From positions 1 through 64,000 of the forward strand of contig JADKAW010000005.1 in the NCBI GenBank assembly GCA_016719055.1: DNA of 64,000 bases, written 5' to 3'. The notes below the pieces were generated by a model. That model ran no database searches. It was not told where the DNA came from and saw only the letters and a program-made list of their open reading frames with translations. Positions within the stretch are counted from its first letter, which is position 1; every line of letters begins with the position of its first letter. Both the position numbers and the translations under genes were made by a program. This stretch comes from Candidatus Rhodoferax mariagerensis (GTDB taxonomy: Bacteria; Pseudomonadota; Gammaproteobacteria; Burkholderiales; Burkholderiaceae_C). Positions 1 through 8,209 of this stretch are shown one piece after another.

Positions 1-195
1 CCGCTCGCTACACAACAGGCCCACATGGCACAGCGCGTCCAGCTCTTTTTTCAGGGTGCCAGGGGCGGCCTGCGTTTGGCGGGCCAGCTCGCGCAGGTGC
101 ACTTTCTGGTCAGGTTGCATGAGCAGCAGCGCCAGCACCTTGCGCCGGTACTGGTTGGGGAACAGCAGTTCAGACAGGGATTGGTGTGTTTTCAA
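1..195 (-). CDS. Winged-helix regulator, partial (cut by window start)
   Basis: A minus-strand reading frame runs off the left edge. It begins at a TTG codon (193-195), because an in-frame TGA lies just upstream and no ATG is available. The visible 65 residues start with LSELLFPNQYRRKVLALLL and continue as a winged helix-turn-helix (HLRELARQTQAAPGTLKKEL, then LDALCHVGLL). This resembles the predicted regulators that carry a wHTH in front of a nucleotidyltransferase domain, whose typical start is LFxxxxQRVLALLFGQPD. Whether a nucleotidyltransferase domain follows cannot be seen. A perfect palindrome, TGTTTT-C-AAAACA, overlaps the start codon and could be an autoregulatory site. The family call rests on the pattern only. 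Confidence 0.55.
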   Translation of the reverse strand, partial: MKTHQSLSELLFPNQYRRKVLALLLMQPDQKVHLRELARQTQAAPGTLKKELDALCHVGLLCSER

Positions 196-199
196 AACA
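187..199. promoter_or_regulatory. Palindrome over the start codon of the wHTH gene
   Basis: TGTTTT C AAAACA is a perfect 6-bp inverted repeat with a one-base centre lying across the TTG start of the wHTH gene. An operator for self-repression is the simplest reading, but the sequence is AT-rich and short, so it could be chance. Confidence 0.3.
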
Positions 200-268
200 G
201 AAACGATTGTTTTTCATTTGAGAACATTTTATGCATAGACTGCACCCGCTTGGCTATTGGTGGGTGAC

Positions 269-370
269 CTATTTCAACGATGCCCGCACCTCGGCCAGCA
301 ATTCCGGGTGGCGGTCCAGTACTTTGAGCAGCTTGACCAGTTCGGCAGCGCCGCAGCAGGGGCATTTCAT
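269..370 (-). pseudogene. 33-codon zinc-ribbon antitoxin-like remnant
   Basis: A small frame starts at ATG (368-370) and stops at TAG (269-271). It begins MKCPCCGAAELV, like the N-terminal zinc ribbon of MqsA/YgiT-type antitoxins (usually MKCPxCGxxELV). It ends KLLKVLDRHPELLAEVR, like the C-terminal tail of the XRE half of the same antitoxins. The roughly 80-100 residues that should lie between (second CxxC and the HTH) are missing, so the simplest reading is an in-frame internal deletion. It sits 11 bp downstream of the parE gene. A functional microprotein cannot be excluded. Confidence 0.4.
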
Positions 371-381
371 GTCGTCACGCC

Positions 382-693
382 TCAGTGTCCTTGGCCGTCT
401 ATGTCCGGGTTGAACTGGACGGTCAAGTCCATCGCGCTGTGCAAAATCCGCTCAATACGCACCAGGTCTGCTGTCGGTCGAAAGAAAATGACGTAACGCC
501 CATGTGCACAACTGCGCAAACCTTCGTCCAGCTCTGGCCTGGCAACGTATGCCAACGGTGCCAGGCAAATCTTCTGGCACTGCCTACGCAAGGTCTGGAT
601 AAAACGCAATGCATTGCCAGGGCTGTCTTTGGCGATGTAGTCACCAATGGCCTCCAAGTCGCACAGCGCCAGCGGTGCAAATTCGAGCTGCAT
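382..693 (-). CDS. parE: RelE/ParE-family toxin
   Basis: This 103-residue protein has the compact ParE pattern: an N-terminal strand MQLEFAPLALCDLEAIGDYI, helices with NALRFIQTLRRQC, and the terminal strands GRYVIFFRPTADLVRIERILH. Family members act on DNA gyrase or on ribosome-bound mRNA; which applies here cannot be told. The start overlaps the stop of the antitoxin gene by one base (TAATG), typical translational coupling. Length and gene order (antitoxin first) fit a ParDE module. It lies downstream of an hsdRM pair, the kind of accessory setting where such modules are common. Confidence 0.85.
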   Translation of the reverse strand: MQLEFAPLALCDLEAIGDYIAKDSPGNALRFIQTLRRQCQKICLAPLAYVARPELDEGLRSCAHGRYVIFFRPTADLVRIERILHSAMDLTVQFNPDIDGQGH

Positions 694-971
694 TAACGCT
701 TGTCCACCGAACTGACGGCGCCATTGGCTTGCACGTATTTTTGTTCCAATCTGGCAAAAACTTCATCTCCCGGAATGCCTGGGCCGCTGGCCATGCCGGC
801 CTGAATGGCCGCGCGAAGCTCTTGCAACTTCAGCGCCTGGGCTTGCTCTTGATCTTCCAGCAGGCGAAGACCGGCACGCACCACTTCGCTGACATTGTTG
901 AAACGACCGGTAGTCACTTGTTTTTTTACAAATGATTCGAAATAAGGGCTCAAGGCGACGCTGGTAGGCAT
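693..971 (-). CDS. parD: ParD-family ribbon-helix-helix antitoxin
   Basis: A 92-residue antitoxin whose N-terminus (SVALSPYFESFVKKQV, then FNNVSEVVRAGLRLLED) is a ribbon-helix-helix DNA-binding domain; the acidic and Gln-rich C-terminus is the toxin-wrapping part in this family. The ATG at 969-971 is preferred over the upstream GTG (978-980), because a GGAG lies 8 bases before the ATG and overlaps the GTG. The stop overlaps the parE start. The operon is probably autoregulated through the palindrome at 988-1005. Confidence 0.85.
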   Translation of the reverse strand: MPTSVALSPYFESFVKKQVTTGRFNNVSEVVRAGLRLLEDQEQAQALKLQELRAAIQAGMASGPGIPGDEVFARLEQKYVQANGAVSSVDKR

Positions 972-987
972 GACGTTCACTCCAAAA

Positions 988-1005
988 TATTATTAACTAA
1001 TAATA
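988..1005. promoter_or_regulatory. Candidate ParD operator, perfect palindrome
   Basis: TATTATTA-AC-TAATAATA is a perfect 8-bp inverted repeat with a 2-base centre, 17 bp upstream of the parD ATG and in the AT-rich stretch where the promoter must lie. RHH antitoxins bind such palindromes in their own promoters. The assignment is by position and symmetry. Confidence 0.5.
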
Positions 1006-1117
1006 ACCAATATTTATAAATCCGCTTTTTTTGAGCGCTGCGCTTCCTTGCCTGGGAGAGTCGTGGGCGTGGAAGATGCCATCAGGATATTCAAATTAGA
1101 TAGCGATATACGCATAT

Positions 1118-2587
1118 TCAACGTAGCCTGGCGAGCGATTTCGCCAAGATGTCCCGCAACTCATCGCGCAGCGCCTGTGCCTCGCCTTGCAGCCGCGCGT
1201 AATTGGCCAGCAGTTGCTTGGGGTCGTGGCTCACGGCATCGACAGCGTGGGGGTTTTTCTGGTCGAGGTTGTAGCTGGCTGTTTTGATTTGCTCAATGCT
1301 GACCTTCCACGCGTGTTCGTTCTCAACGCGCGACGCAAAGCCATCGGCCTCAGTGCCCCACCAGGCTTTCTCGGCATCAAACTCTTCGATACGGATCGGC
1401 TTGGTCTTGTTGTAATTTTTCACGCCCGCCGGGTATGGGTGCTCGTAGTACCAGACTTCTTTGGTGGGCGTGCCTTTGGTGAAGAACAGCAGGTTGGTTT
1501 TGATGCCGGTGTAGGGCGCAAACACACCATTGGGCAGGCGCACGATGGTGTGTAAATTGCACTCGGCCAGCAACTGCTCCTTGATGCGGGTTTTGACACC
1601 TTCGCCAAACAGCGTGCCGTCGGGCAACACCAGCGCGGCGCGGCCATGGGCTTTGAGGATGTGTTTGATCAGCACCAGAAACAGGTCTGCCGTTTCTTTG
1701 GTGCGCACGTCCGCCGGAAAGCCCTGCTCGATGCCCGGCTCTTCGACACCGCCAAACGGCGGGTTGGTCAGCACCACATCGACGCGGTCGGCGTGGGTGA
1801 CTTCGCGCAGCGGGCGCGCCAGCGTGTTGCCGTGGCTGATCAGGCTGGGCACCTCCACGCCGTGCAGCATCAGGTTAGTGACACACAGCATGTGCGGCAG
1901 TTGCTTTTTCTCGACGCCGGTGATGCTGGCCTGCAGCACGGCTTCTTGCTCGGTGTTTTGCACTTGCTGGCGCAGGTGTTCAATGGCGCAGACCAGAAAG
2001 CCGCCGGTGCCAGTGGCGGGGTCAAGCACCTTTTCGCCCAAGCGCGGGTTGACCATGTCCACCATGAACTGGGTGACGGCGCGCGGGGTGTAGAACTCGC
2101 CGGCGTTGCCGGCGCTTTGCAGGTCTTTCAGGATTTTTTCGTACAGGTCGTTGAACTGGTGGCGCTCGGCCTGGCGGTTGAAGTTGATGGCGTTCAGTTT
2201 GTTGATGACCTGGCGCAGCAGCTGGCCGCTTTTCATGTAGTTGTAGGCGTCTTCAAACACGCCGCGCACCACAAAACCGCGCGGGTTGCGCACCGCGTCG
2301 CCGCCCAGGCTTTTCAGGGTGGTGAAGAGTTCGTTGTTGACAAAGCTCAGCAGCACCTCGCCGGTGATGCCTTCGGCATCCGCCGCCCAGTTGCGCCAGC
2401 GCATCGATTCGGGAATCGGGCTGGCGTAGTGGTCGCGGGTGAGTTCAAGCTCTTCTTCGAGCGCGTCAAACACCTTGAGGAACAGCAGCCAGGTGAGCTG
2501 GCTGATGCGCTGGGCATCGCCATCCACGCCGCTGTCTTGCCGCATGATGTCTTGAATGGATTTGATGACACTGGAGAGGTTGGACAT
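1118..2587 (-). CDS. hsdM: Type I restriction-modification methyltransferase subunit HsdM
   Basis: The modification subunit of a type I system, an N6-adenine methyltransferase that needs HsdS for sequence recognition. The 489 residues begin with the HsdM N-terminal helical domain (MSNLSSVIKSIQDIMRQD). They carry the SAM-binding motif I DPATGTGGFL and the catalytic motif NPPF in VVLTNPPFGGVEEPG. Length matches EcoEI-type HsdM proteins (about 490). It lies downstream of hsdR on the same strand after a 127-bp gap that contains a short repeat. No hsdS occurs on either side: downstream there is only the parDE module. Confidence 0.93.
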   Translation of the reverse strand: MSNLSSVIKSIQDIMRQDSGVDGDAQRISQLTWLLFLKVFDALEEELELTRDHYASPIPESMRWRNWAADAEGITGEVLLSFVNNELFTTLKSLGGDAVRNPRGFVVRGVFEDAYNYMKSGQLLRQVINKLNAINFNRQAERHQFNDLYEKILKDLQSAGNAGEFYTPRAVTQFMVDMVNPRLGEKVLDPATGTGGFLVCAIEHLRQQVQNTEQEAVLQASITGVEKKQLPHMLCVTNLMLHGVEVPSLISHGNTLARPLREVTHADRVDVVLTNPPFGGVEEPGIEQGFPADVRTKETADLFLVLIKHILKAHGRAALVLPDGTLFGEGVKTRIKEQLLAECNLHTIVRLPNGVFAPYTGIKTNLLFFTKGTPTKEVWYYEHPYPAGVKNYNKTKPIRIEEFDAEKAWWGTEADGFASRVENEHAWKVSIEQIKTASYNLDQKNPHAVDAVSHDPKQLLANYARLQGEAQALRDELRDILAKSLARLR

Positions 2588-2610
2588 GGGGTGTTTTGGT
2601 TTTATAGAAG

Positions 2611-2652
2611 AAATTGGGATCTAGCCCTTGATAAGCGTGCGTGAGTAGCTAT
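2611..2652. repeat. Short interspersed repeat, TAGC...AAGCG...AGCTA type
   Basis: ATCTAGCCCTTGATAAGCG followed by GTAGCTATT matches the pattern of longer copies near 12633 and 51062 (CTAGCCC, then AAGCGCT, then AGCTAT). It occupies most of the 127-bp space between hsdR and hsdM. This looks like a degraded copy of a genome-wide palindromic repeat. Confidence 0.45.
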
Positions 2653-2714
2653 TCTTTCCGAAGCAAATCAAGAAAGCCTGAACAAAACATCTTTTTGAAG
2701 ATGGTTCCTGATCA

Positions 2715-5216
2715 TCACATTGAACCGCCCGGCGCTGGAGCGTACAGCGCCCGCTCTAGCGTTTGAATAGCGCCCAGATACTGCGCCCTGCCGCCAAAGC
2801 TGTTGACCAGCTCTACCGGGCTGCCCAAGTGGGTGAAGGGCTGCACTTTCAGCACGTCGTTGCTCTCTATCGTGGCAATGCCTTCGTCGGCATATTTATC
2901 CAGCAGTGCGTCCAGCACCTTGCGCGCCACCGGGCCATATTGCGTGAACAGGTTGCGTTTTTTGACCCGGCTGGCGCGTTCGCGTCGGCTCAAAGGCGGT
3001 TGGTTGTAGGCCACATGCAGTAGCAGGTCAAACGGGTCCAGGTCCGTCAAGCCCGCGTTGGCGACTTCTTCGGCCAGCGCTTCAATCAGCACACCCTGGC
3101 TTTCCAGCTCGGCGATCAATGCGGCCTTGCGCTCGGCATGGCTCCAGGCTTGCAGGAATTGGTCAAGCGACTCGAACCGTTTGGCCAGGTTGATGCGGGT
3201 GTAGTCGCGCAGGCTTTCGGTGATGAGTTTGCCCTGGGCGTTGAGGTATTGCACCCGCTCACGCGCCACCGCCACGGTGACCAGGCTGCCGAGGATGTAT
3301 TTTTTGGGCTCGTCCGGGCCGCCGGGGGCAAACGGGCCGAGCGGGTCGCCGGCTGCGCCGGGGGGCAACTCGGCGTCAAACGGTTGGCTGGAGCCGTCAT
3401 CTGTTGCGCCGGGTTCGGGCGGGTCCATCGGGTCGTCGCCTTTCGGCTCGTAAATCTGCACCGGCTCGCCGTCAAACGCGGGGTCGGCAAAGTTGTCGGT
3501 GGCGCGTTTGAAGTCGAGGATGGTGAACCAGCTTTTGCCCAGGTCTTCGCGCAGGCGGGTGCCCCGGCCAATGATCTGCTTGAACAGCGTCATCGACTTG
3601 ATGTTTTGGTCCAGCACGATGAGCTTGCAGGTCTGGGCATCGACACCGGTGCTCATCAGGCGCGAGGTGGTGGCGATCACTGGCAAAGGTTTTTCGGGGT
3701 CGATGAAGTTGTCGAGCTGCGCCTTGCCTTGCGGGTTGTCGCCGGTGATCTGCACCACATAGTTGGGCTGCGTTGCGCAAATGTCTGCGTTGGCATTGCT
3801 CAAGGCCTGGCGCATGCGGGCGGCGTGGTCGATGTCTTCGCAAAACACGATGGTTTTGGCGTAGCGGTCGGTGGCTTTCAGATAGGCGGTGATCTTGGCC
3901 GCCACCAGCTCGTCGCGCTTTTCCAGCACCAGTTTGCGGTTCATGTCGGTGCCGGTGTAAATGCGGTCTTCAATGACGTGGCCGAGCTTGTCGGTCAGAC
4001 CCTCGGTGGGCCGCCAGCCAAAGGTGTCCTTGTCCAGATCAACCCTGATCACCTTGTAAGGTGCCAGGTAGCCGTCTTCGATGCCTTGCTTGAGGCTGTA
4101 GGTGTAGAGCGGCTCGCCAAAGTAGTCGCTATTGGAAATGTCCTTGGTTTCCTTGGGCGTGGCGGTCAGGCCGACCTGGGTGGCACTGCTGAAATACGTC
4201 AGGATTTCGCGCCAGGCCGAGTCTTCATCGGCGCTGCCACGGTGGCATTCGTCCACCACGATCAGGTCAAAGAAGTCGGGGCTGAACTGCTTATAGATGT
4301 TGCTGGCCTCAAGAGTGCCGCTGACGGCCTGGTACAGCGACAGATAGATTTCATACGACTTGTTGACCTCTTTGGTGCTCTTGTTGACGGCCAGGTCGAT
4401 GTCTTCCAGCGTGACTTGGCCCTGCGCATCGACTCGTTCAATACCTTTGGCATTGGGGCTCAATTTGGCCATAGCCCCCTTGAAGGGCCGAAAGTCGTTG
4501 ACCATGGTTTGGTCGATCAGAATGTTGCGGTCCGCCAGAAACAAGATGCGCTTTTGGCCCCGGGCTTTGTTGGCGCGCCATTCAGACTTCCACAGCCGGT
4601 GAATGATCTGGAACGCGGTGTAGGTTTTGCCAGTGCCGGTGGCCATGACCAGCAGCACCCGGTTTTGCCCGGCGGCAATGGCCTCGACCGTGCGGTTGAT
4701 GGCGTTCAACTGGTAATAGCGCGGCGTTTTGGCCGCTGCGTAAGGCACTTCGGCTACGCGCTGCACCTCGGGCGACCAGCCTTTCCAGGCGCAATAACGA
4801 CGCCACAGCTCTTGCGGGCTGGGGAATTCATCGAGGCTTAAGGTTTGCTCCAGCACGCCACTGGCCAGCGTGGCATCGCGGAACACAAAACCGTCGCCAT
4901 TGCTGGCGAAGCTGAATGGCACATCCAGCAATTTGGCGTAGTTGATAGCCTGCGCCATACCCGCGCCAACGGCCTGCTGGTTGTCCTTGACCTCGACGGT
5001 GGCCAAAGGAATGTTGGACTTGAAAAACAGGGCGAAATCGGCCCGCAGCACCGTGCTGGCATCACGCCTGGCGGTTTTGCCATGCACCACCACGCGCCCG
5101 GCGCGTAAGGGGTATTGGGCATAAATCTGGTCAAACCCGTCCCAGCCTGCCCTGAGAAAGGCGGGGCGAACAAATTTGTCGCTGATGTCGCTTTCTGAGA
5201 GCTTGTTTTTGTTCAT
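2715..5216 (-). CDS. hsdR: Type I restriction endonuclease subunit HsdR
   Basis: The translocating and cleaving subunit of a type I system. The 833 residues start with a PD-(D/E)XK-like nuclease domain (RADFALFFKSNIPLATVEVK). A superfamily 2 motor follows: Walker A in MATGTGKTYTAFQ, a DEAH-like box in LIVVDECHRGSADED, motif III GLTATP, and the helicase C-terminal motif QIIGRGTRLREDLGK. A Pro/Gly-rich linker (DDPMDPPEPGATDDG) precedes the C-terminal HsdM-binding part. Length fits the EcoEI R class. It is the first gene of the hsdR-hsdM pair and starts 27 bp after the lytic transglycosylase gene on the same strand. Without a matching HsdS the nuclease would lack its recognition subunit. Confidence 0.93.
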   Translation of the reverse strand: MNKNKLSESDISDKFVRPAFLRAGWDGFDQIYAQYPLRAGRVVVHGKTARRDASTVLRADFALFFKSNIPLATVEVKDNQQAVGAGMAQAINYAKLLDVPFSFASNGDGFVFRDATLASGVLEQTLSLDEFPSPQELWRRYCAWKGWSPEVQRVAEVPYAAAKTPRYYQLNAINRTVEAIAAGQNRVLLVMATGTGKTYTAFQIIHRLWKSEWRANKARGQKRILFLADRNILIDQTMVNDFRPFKGAMAKLSPNAKGIERVDAQGQVTLEDIDLAVNKSTKEVNKSYEIYLSLYQAVSGTLEASNIYKQFSPDFFDLIVVDECHRGSADEDSAWREILTYFSSATQVGLTATPKETKDISNSDYFGEPLYTYSLKQGIEDGYLAPYKVIRVDLDKDTFGWRPTEGLTDKLGHVIEDRIYTGTDMNRKLVLEKRDELVAAKITAYLKATDRYAKTIVFCEDIDHAARMRQALSNANADICATQPNYVVQITGDNPQGKAQLDNFIDPEKPLPVIATTSRLMSTGVDAQTCKLIVLDQNIKSMTLFKQIIGRGTRLREDLGKSWFTILDFKRATDNFADPAFDGEPVQIYEPKGDDPMDPPEPGATDDGSSQPFDAELPPGAAGDPLGPFAPGGPDEPKKYILGSLVTVAVARERVQYLNAQGKLITESLRDYTRINLAKRFESLDQFLQAWSHAERKAALIAELESQGVLIEALAEEVANAGLTDLDPFDLLLHVAYNQPPLSRRERASRVKKRNLFTQYGPVARKVLDALLDKYADEGIATIESNDVLKVQPFTHLGSPVELVNSFGGRAQYLGAIQTLERALYAPAPGGSM

Positions 5217-5243
5217 GAATGGCGCTGCTGGTCAGAGGTCAGC

Positions 5244-6245
5244 TTACTTGGCTTTGCCAGCCAGCCAGGGGGGTGGTGCTGTCAGCGTTTCGTCAAACTT
5301 GTGTTGCACACCACCGTAAAGCGCCACAATGCGCTTGACATAGGCGCGGGTTTCGGGGAACGGCGGCACACCCTTGTGCCTGTCAACCCGGCCTTCGCCG
5401 GCGTTGTAGGCGGCCAGCACATAAGGCACATTGCCCCGGTAATACGACAGCAGCCAGCGCAGGTAACGCATGCCGCCGCGCATGTTTTGCGTGGCATCAA
5501 AGGCATCGCGCACGTTAAAGCGCTCGGCCGTACCAGGAATCAGCTGCATCAGCCCAGCGGCAGCCTTGGGTGATTGCACACCGGTTTGAAAGTTGGACTC
5601 GACCGCAATCACCGACAAGACCAGCCGGGGGTCCAGGGCATACCAATTGCTCAGCGTGGTGGCCACCGGCACGATCCAGCGCCGGCTGGCTGGCATTTTC
5701 AGCAGGTACAGGTCGATGCCCGGGCTGTCTCCGGCAGTGAGCTTGAGGTCGATGCCATTAAAGATCAGGTTGGTTGACACCCCTTTTTCGGGCGCTTGAT
5801 CGTGATTGATGCAGGCAGGCAACTCCGCCGAAGTGAGCTGAATGCTCTCCAGCATTTGTTGGCCCTGGGCATGGCCCAGGGCCGATGCCACTGAAAACAA
5901 GGCTGCCGCAAAGGCGCGGCTTTCGGGCACACCCTGGCCAAACGCGTACAGCATGCCGAGCCGGTACTGGGCTTCGGCGCTGCCCCAGCGTGCGGCCTTG
6001 CAGTAGAGCACGGCAGTTTGCCAGGCGGCATCGGGCGTGGCGGCGGCTGCTTCAATGTCGCTGGCTTGCTGCAGCAGTTGGCGTACCGCGGGCGGGGCGT
6101 CGTCCAACACGGCGCTCGACGTCGGGCCCGGCAAACCGCCTTGAGCCAGCGCCGAATTGACCGCGCCGAGCAGAAGTCCAACAGCGACTGCTGCGGCTGT
6201 TACCCGTCGCAAACCCTTGGCCCGGGCCGGCTTTGTTGCACTCAT
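5244..6245 (-). CDS. Periplasmic lytic transglycosylase with Sel1-like repeats
   Basis: This 333-residue protein has a signal-anchor-like N-terminus (LRRVTAAAVAVGLLLGAVNSALAQ). A Sel1/TPR-like stretch follows (about 85-130, AQYRLGMLYAFGQGVPESR). The SLT domain has the catalytic glutamate at position 216 in SVIAVESNFQTG, then SPKAAAGLMQLIPGTA and the AAYNAGEGRV motif. It would cleave peptidoglycan with formation of 1,6-anhydro ends. Its start overlaps the lapD stop by 4 bp (ATGA), so it is translationally coupled to the c-di-GMP receptor. That suggests it opens the cell wall around the adhesin export machinery, which is an inference from position. Confidence 0.88.
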   Translation of the reverse strand: MSATKPARAKGLRRVTAAAVAVGLLLGAVNSALAQGGLPGPTSSAVLDDAPPAVRQLLQQASDIEAAAATPDAAWQTAVLYCKAARWGSAEAQYRLGMLYAFGQGVPESRAFAAALFSVASALGHAQGQQMLESIQLTSAELPACINHDQAPEKGVSTNLIFNGIDLKLTAGDSPGIDLYLLKMPASRRWIVPVATTLSNWYALDPRLVLSVIAVESNFQTGVQSPKAAAGLMQLIPGTAERFNVRDAFDATQNMRGGMRYLRWLLSYYRGNVPYVLAAYNAGEGRVDRHKGVPPFPETRAYVKRIVALYGGVQHKFDETLTAPPPWLAGKAK

Positions 6246-8155
6246 CGGATGCCAGGGCCGGTAGCCCCGTCAAAACCCAGCAAGGCCAGCAACGGCAGGT
6301 CGGCCTTGTCGCGCACACCCAAGGCCAGCACAGTGATGCCCAGCGCATGGGCCATATTGCACAAGCCCTTGAGAAACTCCTGGTTGCCGGGGTTGCTGGC
6401 CAGGTCGCTGATGTAGCTGGGGTGTACCTTGATGTAGTCCAGGCCCAGATCGGCGAGTTTGTCGCTCTCGGCAAAACGCTGACCAAAATACTCGATACCC
6501 ACGCGACAGCCCAGTTGTTTGAGGTTACGCGCCAGGTCGCAAAAGGCGTCAAACTGCCTGAACACGCCATATTCAGGCACCTCAAACAGCAGGCGCTTGC
6601 AGACCTCGGGGTAGGCTTTGAGCAACTGCGTCAACTCGTTGCGAAAGTGAAAGTCGGCAATGGTTTCAGCTGACAGGTTCACTGCAATGTCGCCCAGGCT
6701 GGTGCGCAGGTGCTCAATCGCCAGCTTGACCACGCCCAGATCAATCGGTGCGGTCAGGTTCAGCTGGGCCGCCATGGGCATGAAGTCGCCGGCCGTCATC
6801 AGCGTGCCGGGCACATCGGTCTGCAGGCGAATCACGCCTTCGCTGTGCAGCGGACTGGCGCCGTCACCCGACATCACCGGGAAAAAGCTCAGCGCCAGAC
6901 GACCACCGCTGACGGCTTCGGTCAGCAGGGTGCGCCACTGCTCGGCAGGCACCGCCACTTTGTTGCGGCCATCTTCCACAGCATGCCAGGTGTTGGCACC
7001 CTTGTTGGCCGCTTGCGCCAGTGCCTCGTCAACACTGGACAATAGCTCGCCCATGTTCTGATCGCGGTGGTAGCGCACCGCGCTGACATGAAACAGGTCA
7101 GGCACCTGGTCAAACCACTTGGGCAGCACGTTTTGGTTCAAGCGCTCAAAGATGTCGATGGCCGCGTCCTGGGCGGTTTCAAAGCTGGGGCAAACAATGG
7201 CAAACTCAGCCCCCTTGACGCGGCCGGCACGCTGTCCCATGCGCCCATGGCCACTGGCATAGAGCTCGGTACCAACATCCTTAAGCAAGGCGTCGGCCTT
7301 CTGGCGGCCGAGTCGGGCGTTAAGCTCGTTGAGGTCCAGCAAGCGCACCATCACCAGGCTGCCACTGGAGCCAAACTGGTCGCCCTGCAGGGCCTCGCGC
7401 AGATGCGACAGAAAATACTCGCGGCTGGACAGGCCGGTAACGGCGTCGCGGTTGACCTTTTTGCGCAGGGCGTCGAGCCGCGCCGCCTCTTCGTTGAACA
7501 TCGCCTTAAGCCGCCCCACCATGTCATTCATTGCGCTGGCCACACTCTTGAGCTCGGGCGTGCCTGGCACCTCGATGGTCACAAAGCGGCGCTCGGTGAT
7601 GGCATGCGCCTGGTTCACCACCTCGGACAGTGGCCGTGTGATGTAGCGCATGAGTTGCGTACCGACAGCGCCTGTCAGCAAACTGCCCAGCACAAACGAT
7701 ATCAATAGCTCAAGCATGCCGTCCCATAGGCTTTTGTAGGCATAGACGTCCTGACTGGCCAGCGACAAGGTTCCGTATTGAATCCAGCCGTCCTGCACCA
7801 GCGCCTGGCCAGGTTCGGCATGGATCGGGATCAGCCTGACAAACCAGGCCGGGGCACCCAGTGCCTGACTTGCAGCCACCCGCTCGATCAGTACCTTGCC
7901 CTTGGGCGATGTGATCCGGATAAACCGGTAGTGACCGGCATCAAACTGCGCGGCCACCTGCAACTCCACCGTGACCTCATCTTTGGGCAACTGCGTCAAC
8001 GACAGGGCCAGCGCGGTGGCGTTGTCGATGTTTTTGAGCTGCAATTGCTGCTCCAGATAGTGGCGTGCAGACAACACGCTGACCACCATGCTGACTCCAA
8101 AGGCCAGCGTCATGACCAGTGCGATGGCCATCCAGAGTTGTTTGATAAGTGACAT
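6242..8155 (-). CDS. lapD: LapD-type inner-membrane c-di-GMP receptor (degenerate GGDEF-EAL)
   Basis: The domain order is that of LapD (637 residues). A first TM segment (about 8-28) is followed by a periplasmic domain holding LapG when c-di-GMP is bound (GHYRFIRITSPKGKVLI, with Trp124 in DGWIQYG). Then come a second TM (about 149-167), a HAMP segment, a GGDEF domain and an EAL domain. Both catalytic motifs are lost: GGDEF is KGAEF (314-318) and EAL is replaced in HSEGVIRLQ (439-441). This is expected of a receptor rather than an enzyme. Later EAL-domain landmarks remain (IAVNLSAETIADFHF, LGLDYIKVHPSYI). It follows lapG by 54 bp on the same strand and overlaps the transglycosylase gene. Confidence 0.92.
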   Translation of the reverse strand: MSLIKQLWMAIALVMTLAFGVSMVVSVLSARHYLEQQLQLKNIDNATALALSLTQLPKDEVTVELQVAAQFDAGHYRFIRITSPKGKVLIERVAASQALGAPAWFVRLIPIHAEPGQALVQDGWIQYGTLSLASQDVYAYKSLWDGMLELLISFVLGSLLTGAVGTQLMRYITRPLSEVVNQAHAITERRFVTIEVPGTPELKSVASAMNDMVGRLKAMFNEEAARLDALRKKVNRDAVTGLSSREYFLSHLREALQGDQFGSSGSLVMVRLLDLNELNARLGRQKADALLKDVGTELYASGHGRMGQRAGRVKGAEFAIVCPSFETAQDAAIDIFERLNQNVLPKWFDQVPDLFHVSAVRYHRDQNMGELLSSVDEALAQAANKGANTWHAVEDGRNKVAVPAEQWRTLLTEAVSGGRLALSFFPVMSGDGASPLHSEGVIRLQTDVPGTLMTAGDFMPMAAQLNLTAPIDLGVVKLAIEHLRTSLGDIAVNLSAETIADFHFRNELTQLLKAYPEVCKRLLFEVPEYGVFRQFDAFCDLARNLKQLGCRVGIEYFGQRFAESDKLADLGLDYIKVHPSYISDLASNPGNQEFLKGLCNMAHALGITVLALGVRDKADLPLLALLGFDGATGPGIR

Positions 8156-8209
8156 GGTGGGCTCGATGGGTAATTAAACAGGTAGACAGGGTTTGGCGTC
8201 AAATCACGT

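Noticed and set aside
1646..2644. Plus-strand ORF of 332 codons opposite hsdM
   Set aside because: It is an antisense shadow; HsdM motifs are on the minus strand.
3138..4841. Long plus-strand ORF of 567 codons
   Set aside because: It is the antisense shadow of hsdR, whose helicase motifs on the other strand are unambiguous; high GC keeps such frames open.
7067..7708. Plus-strand ORF of 213 codons opposite lapD
   Set aside because: It is an antisense shadow without a recognisable domain; LapD explains the region.
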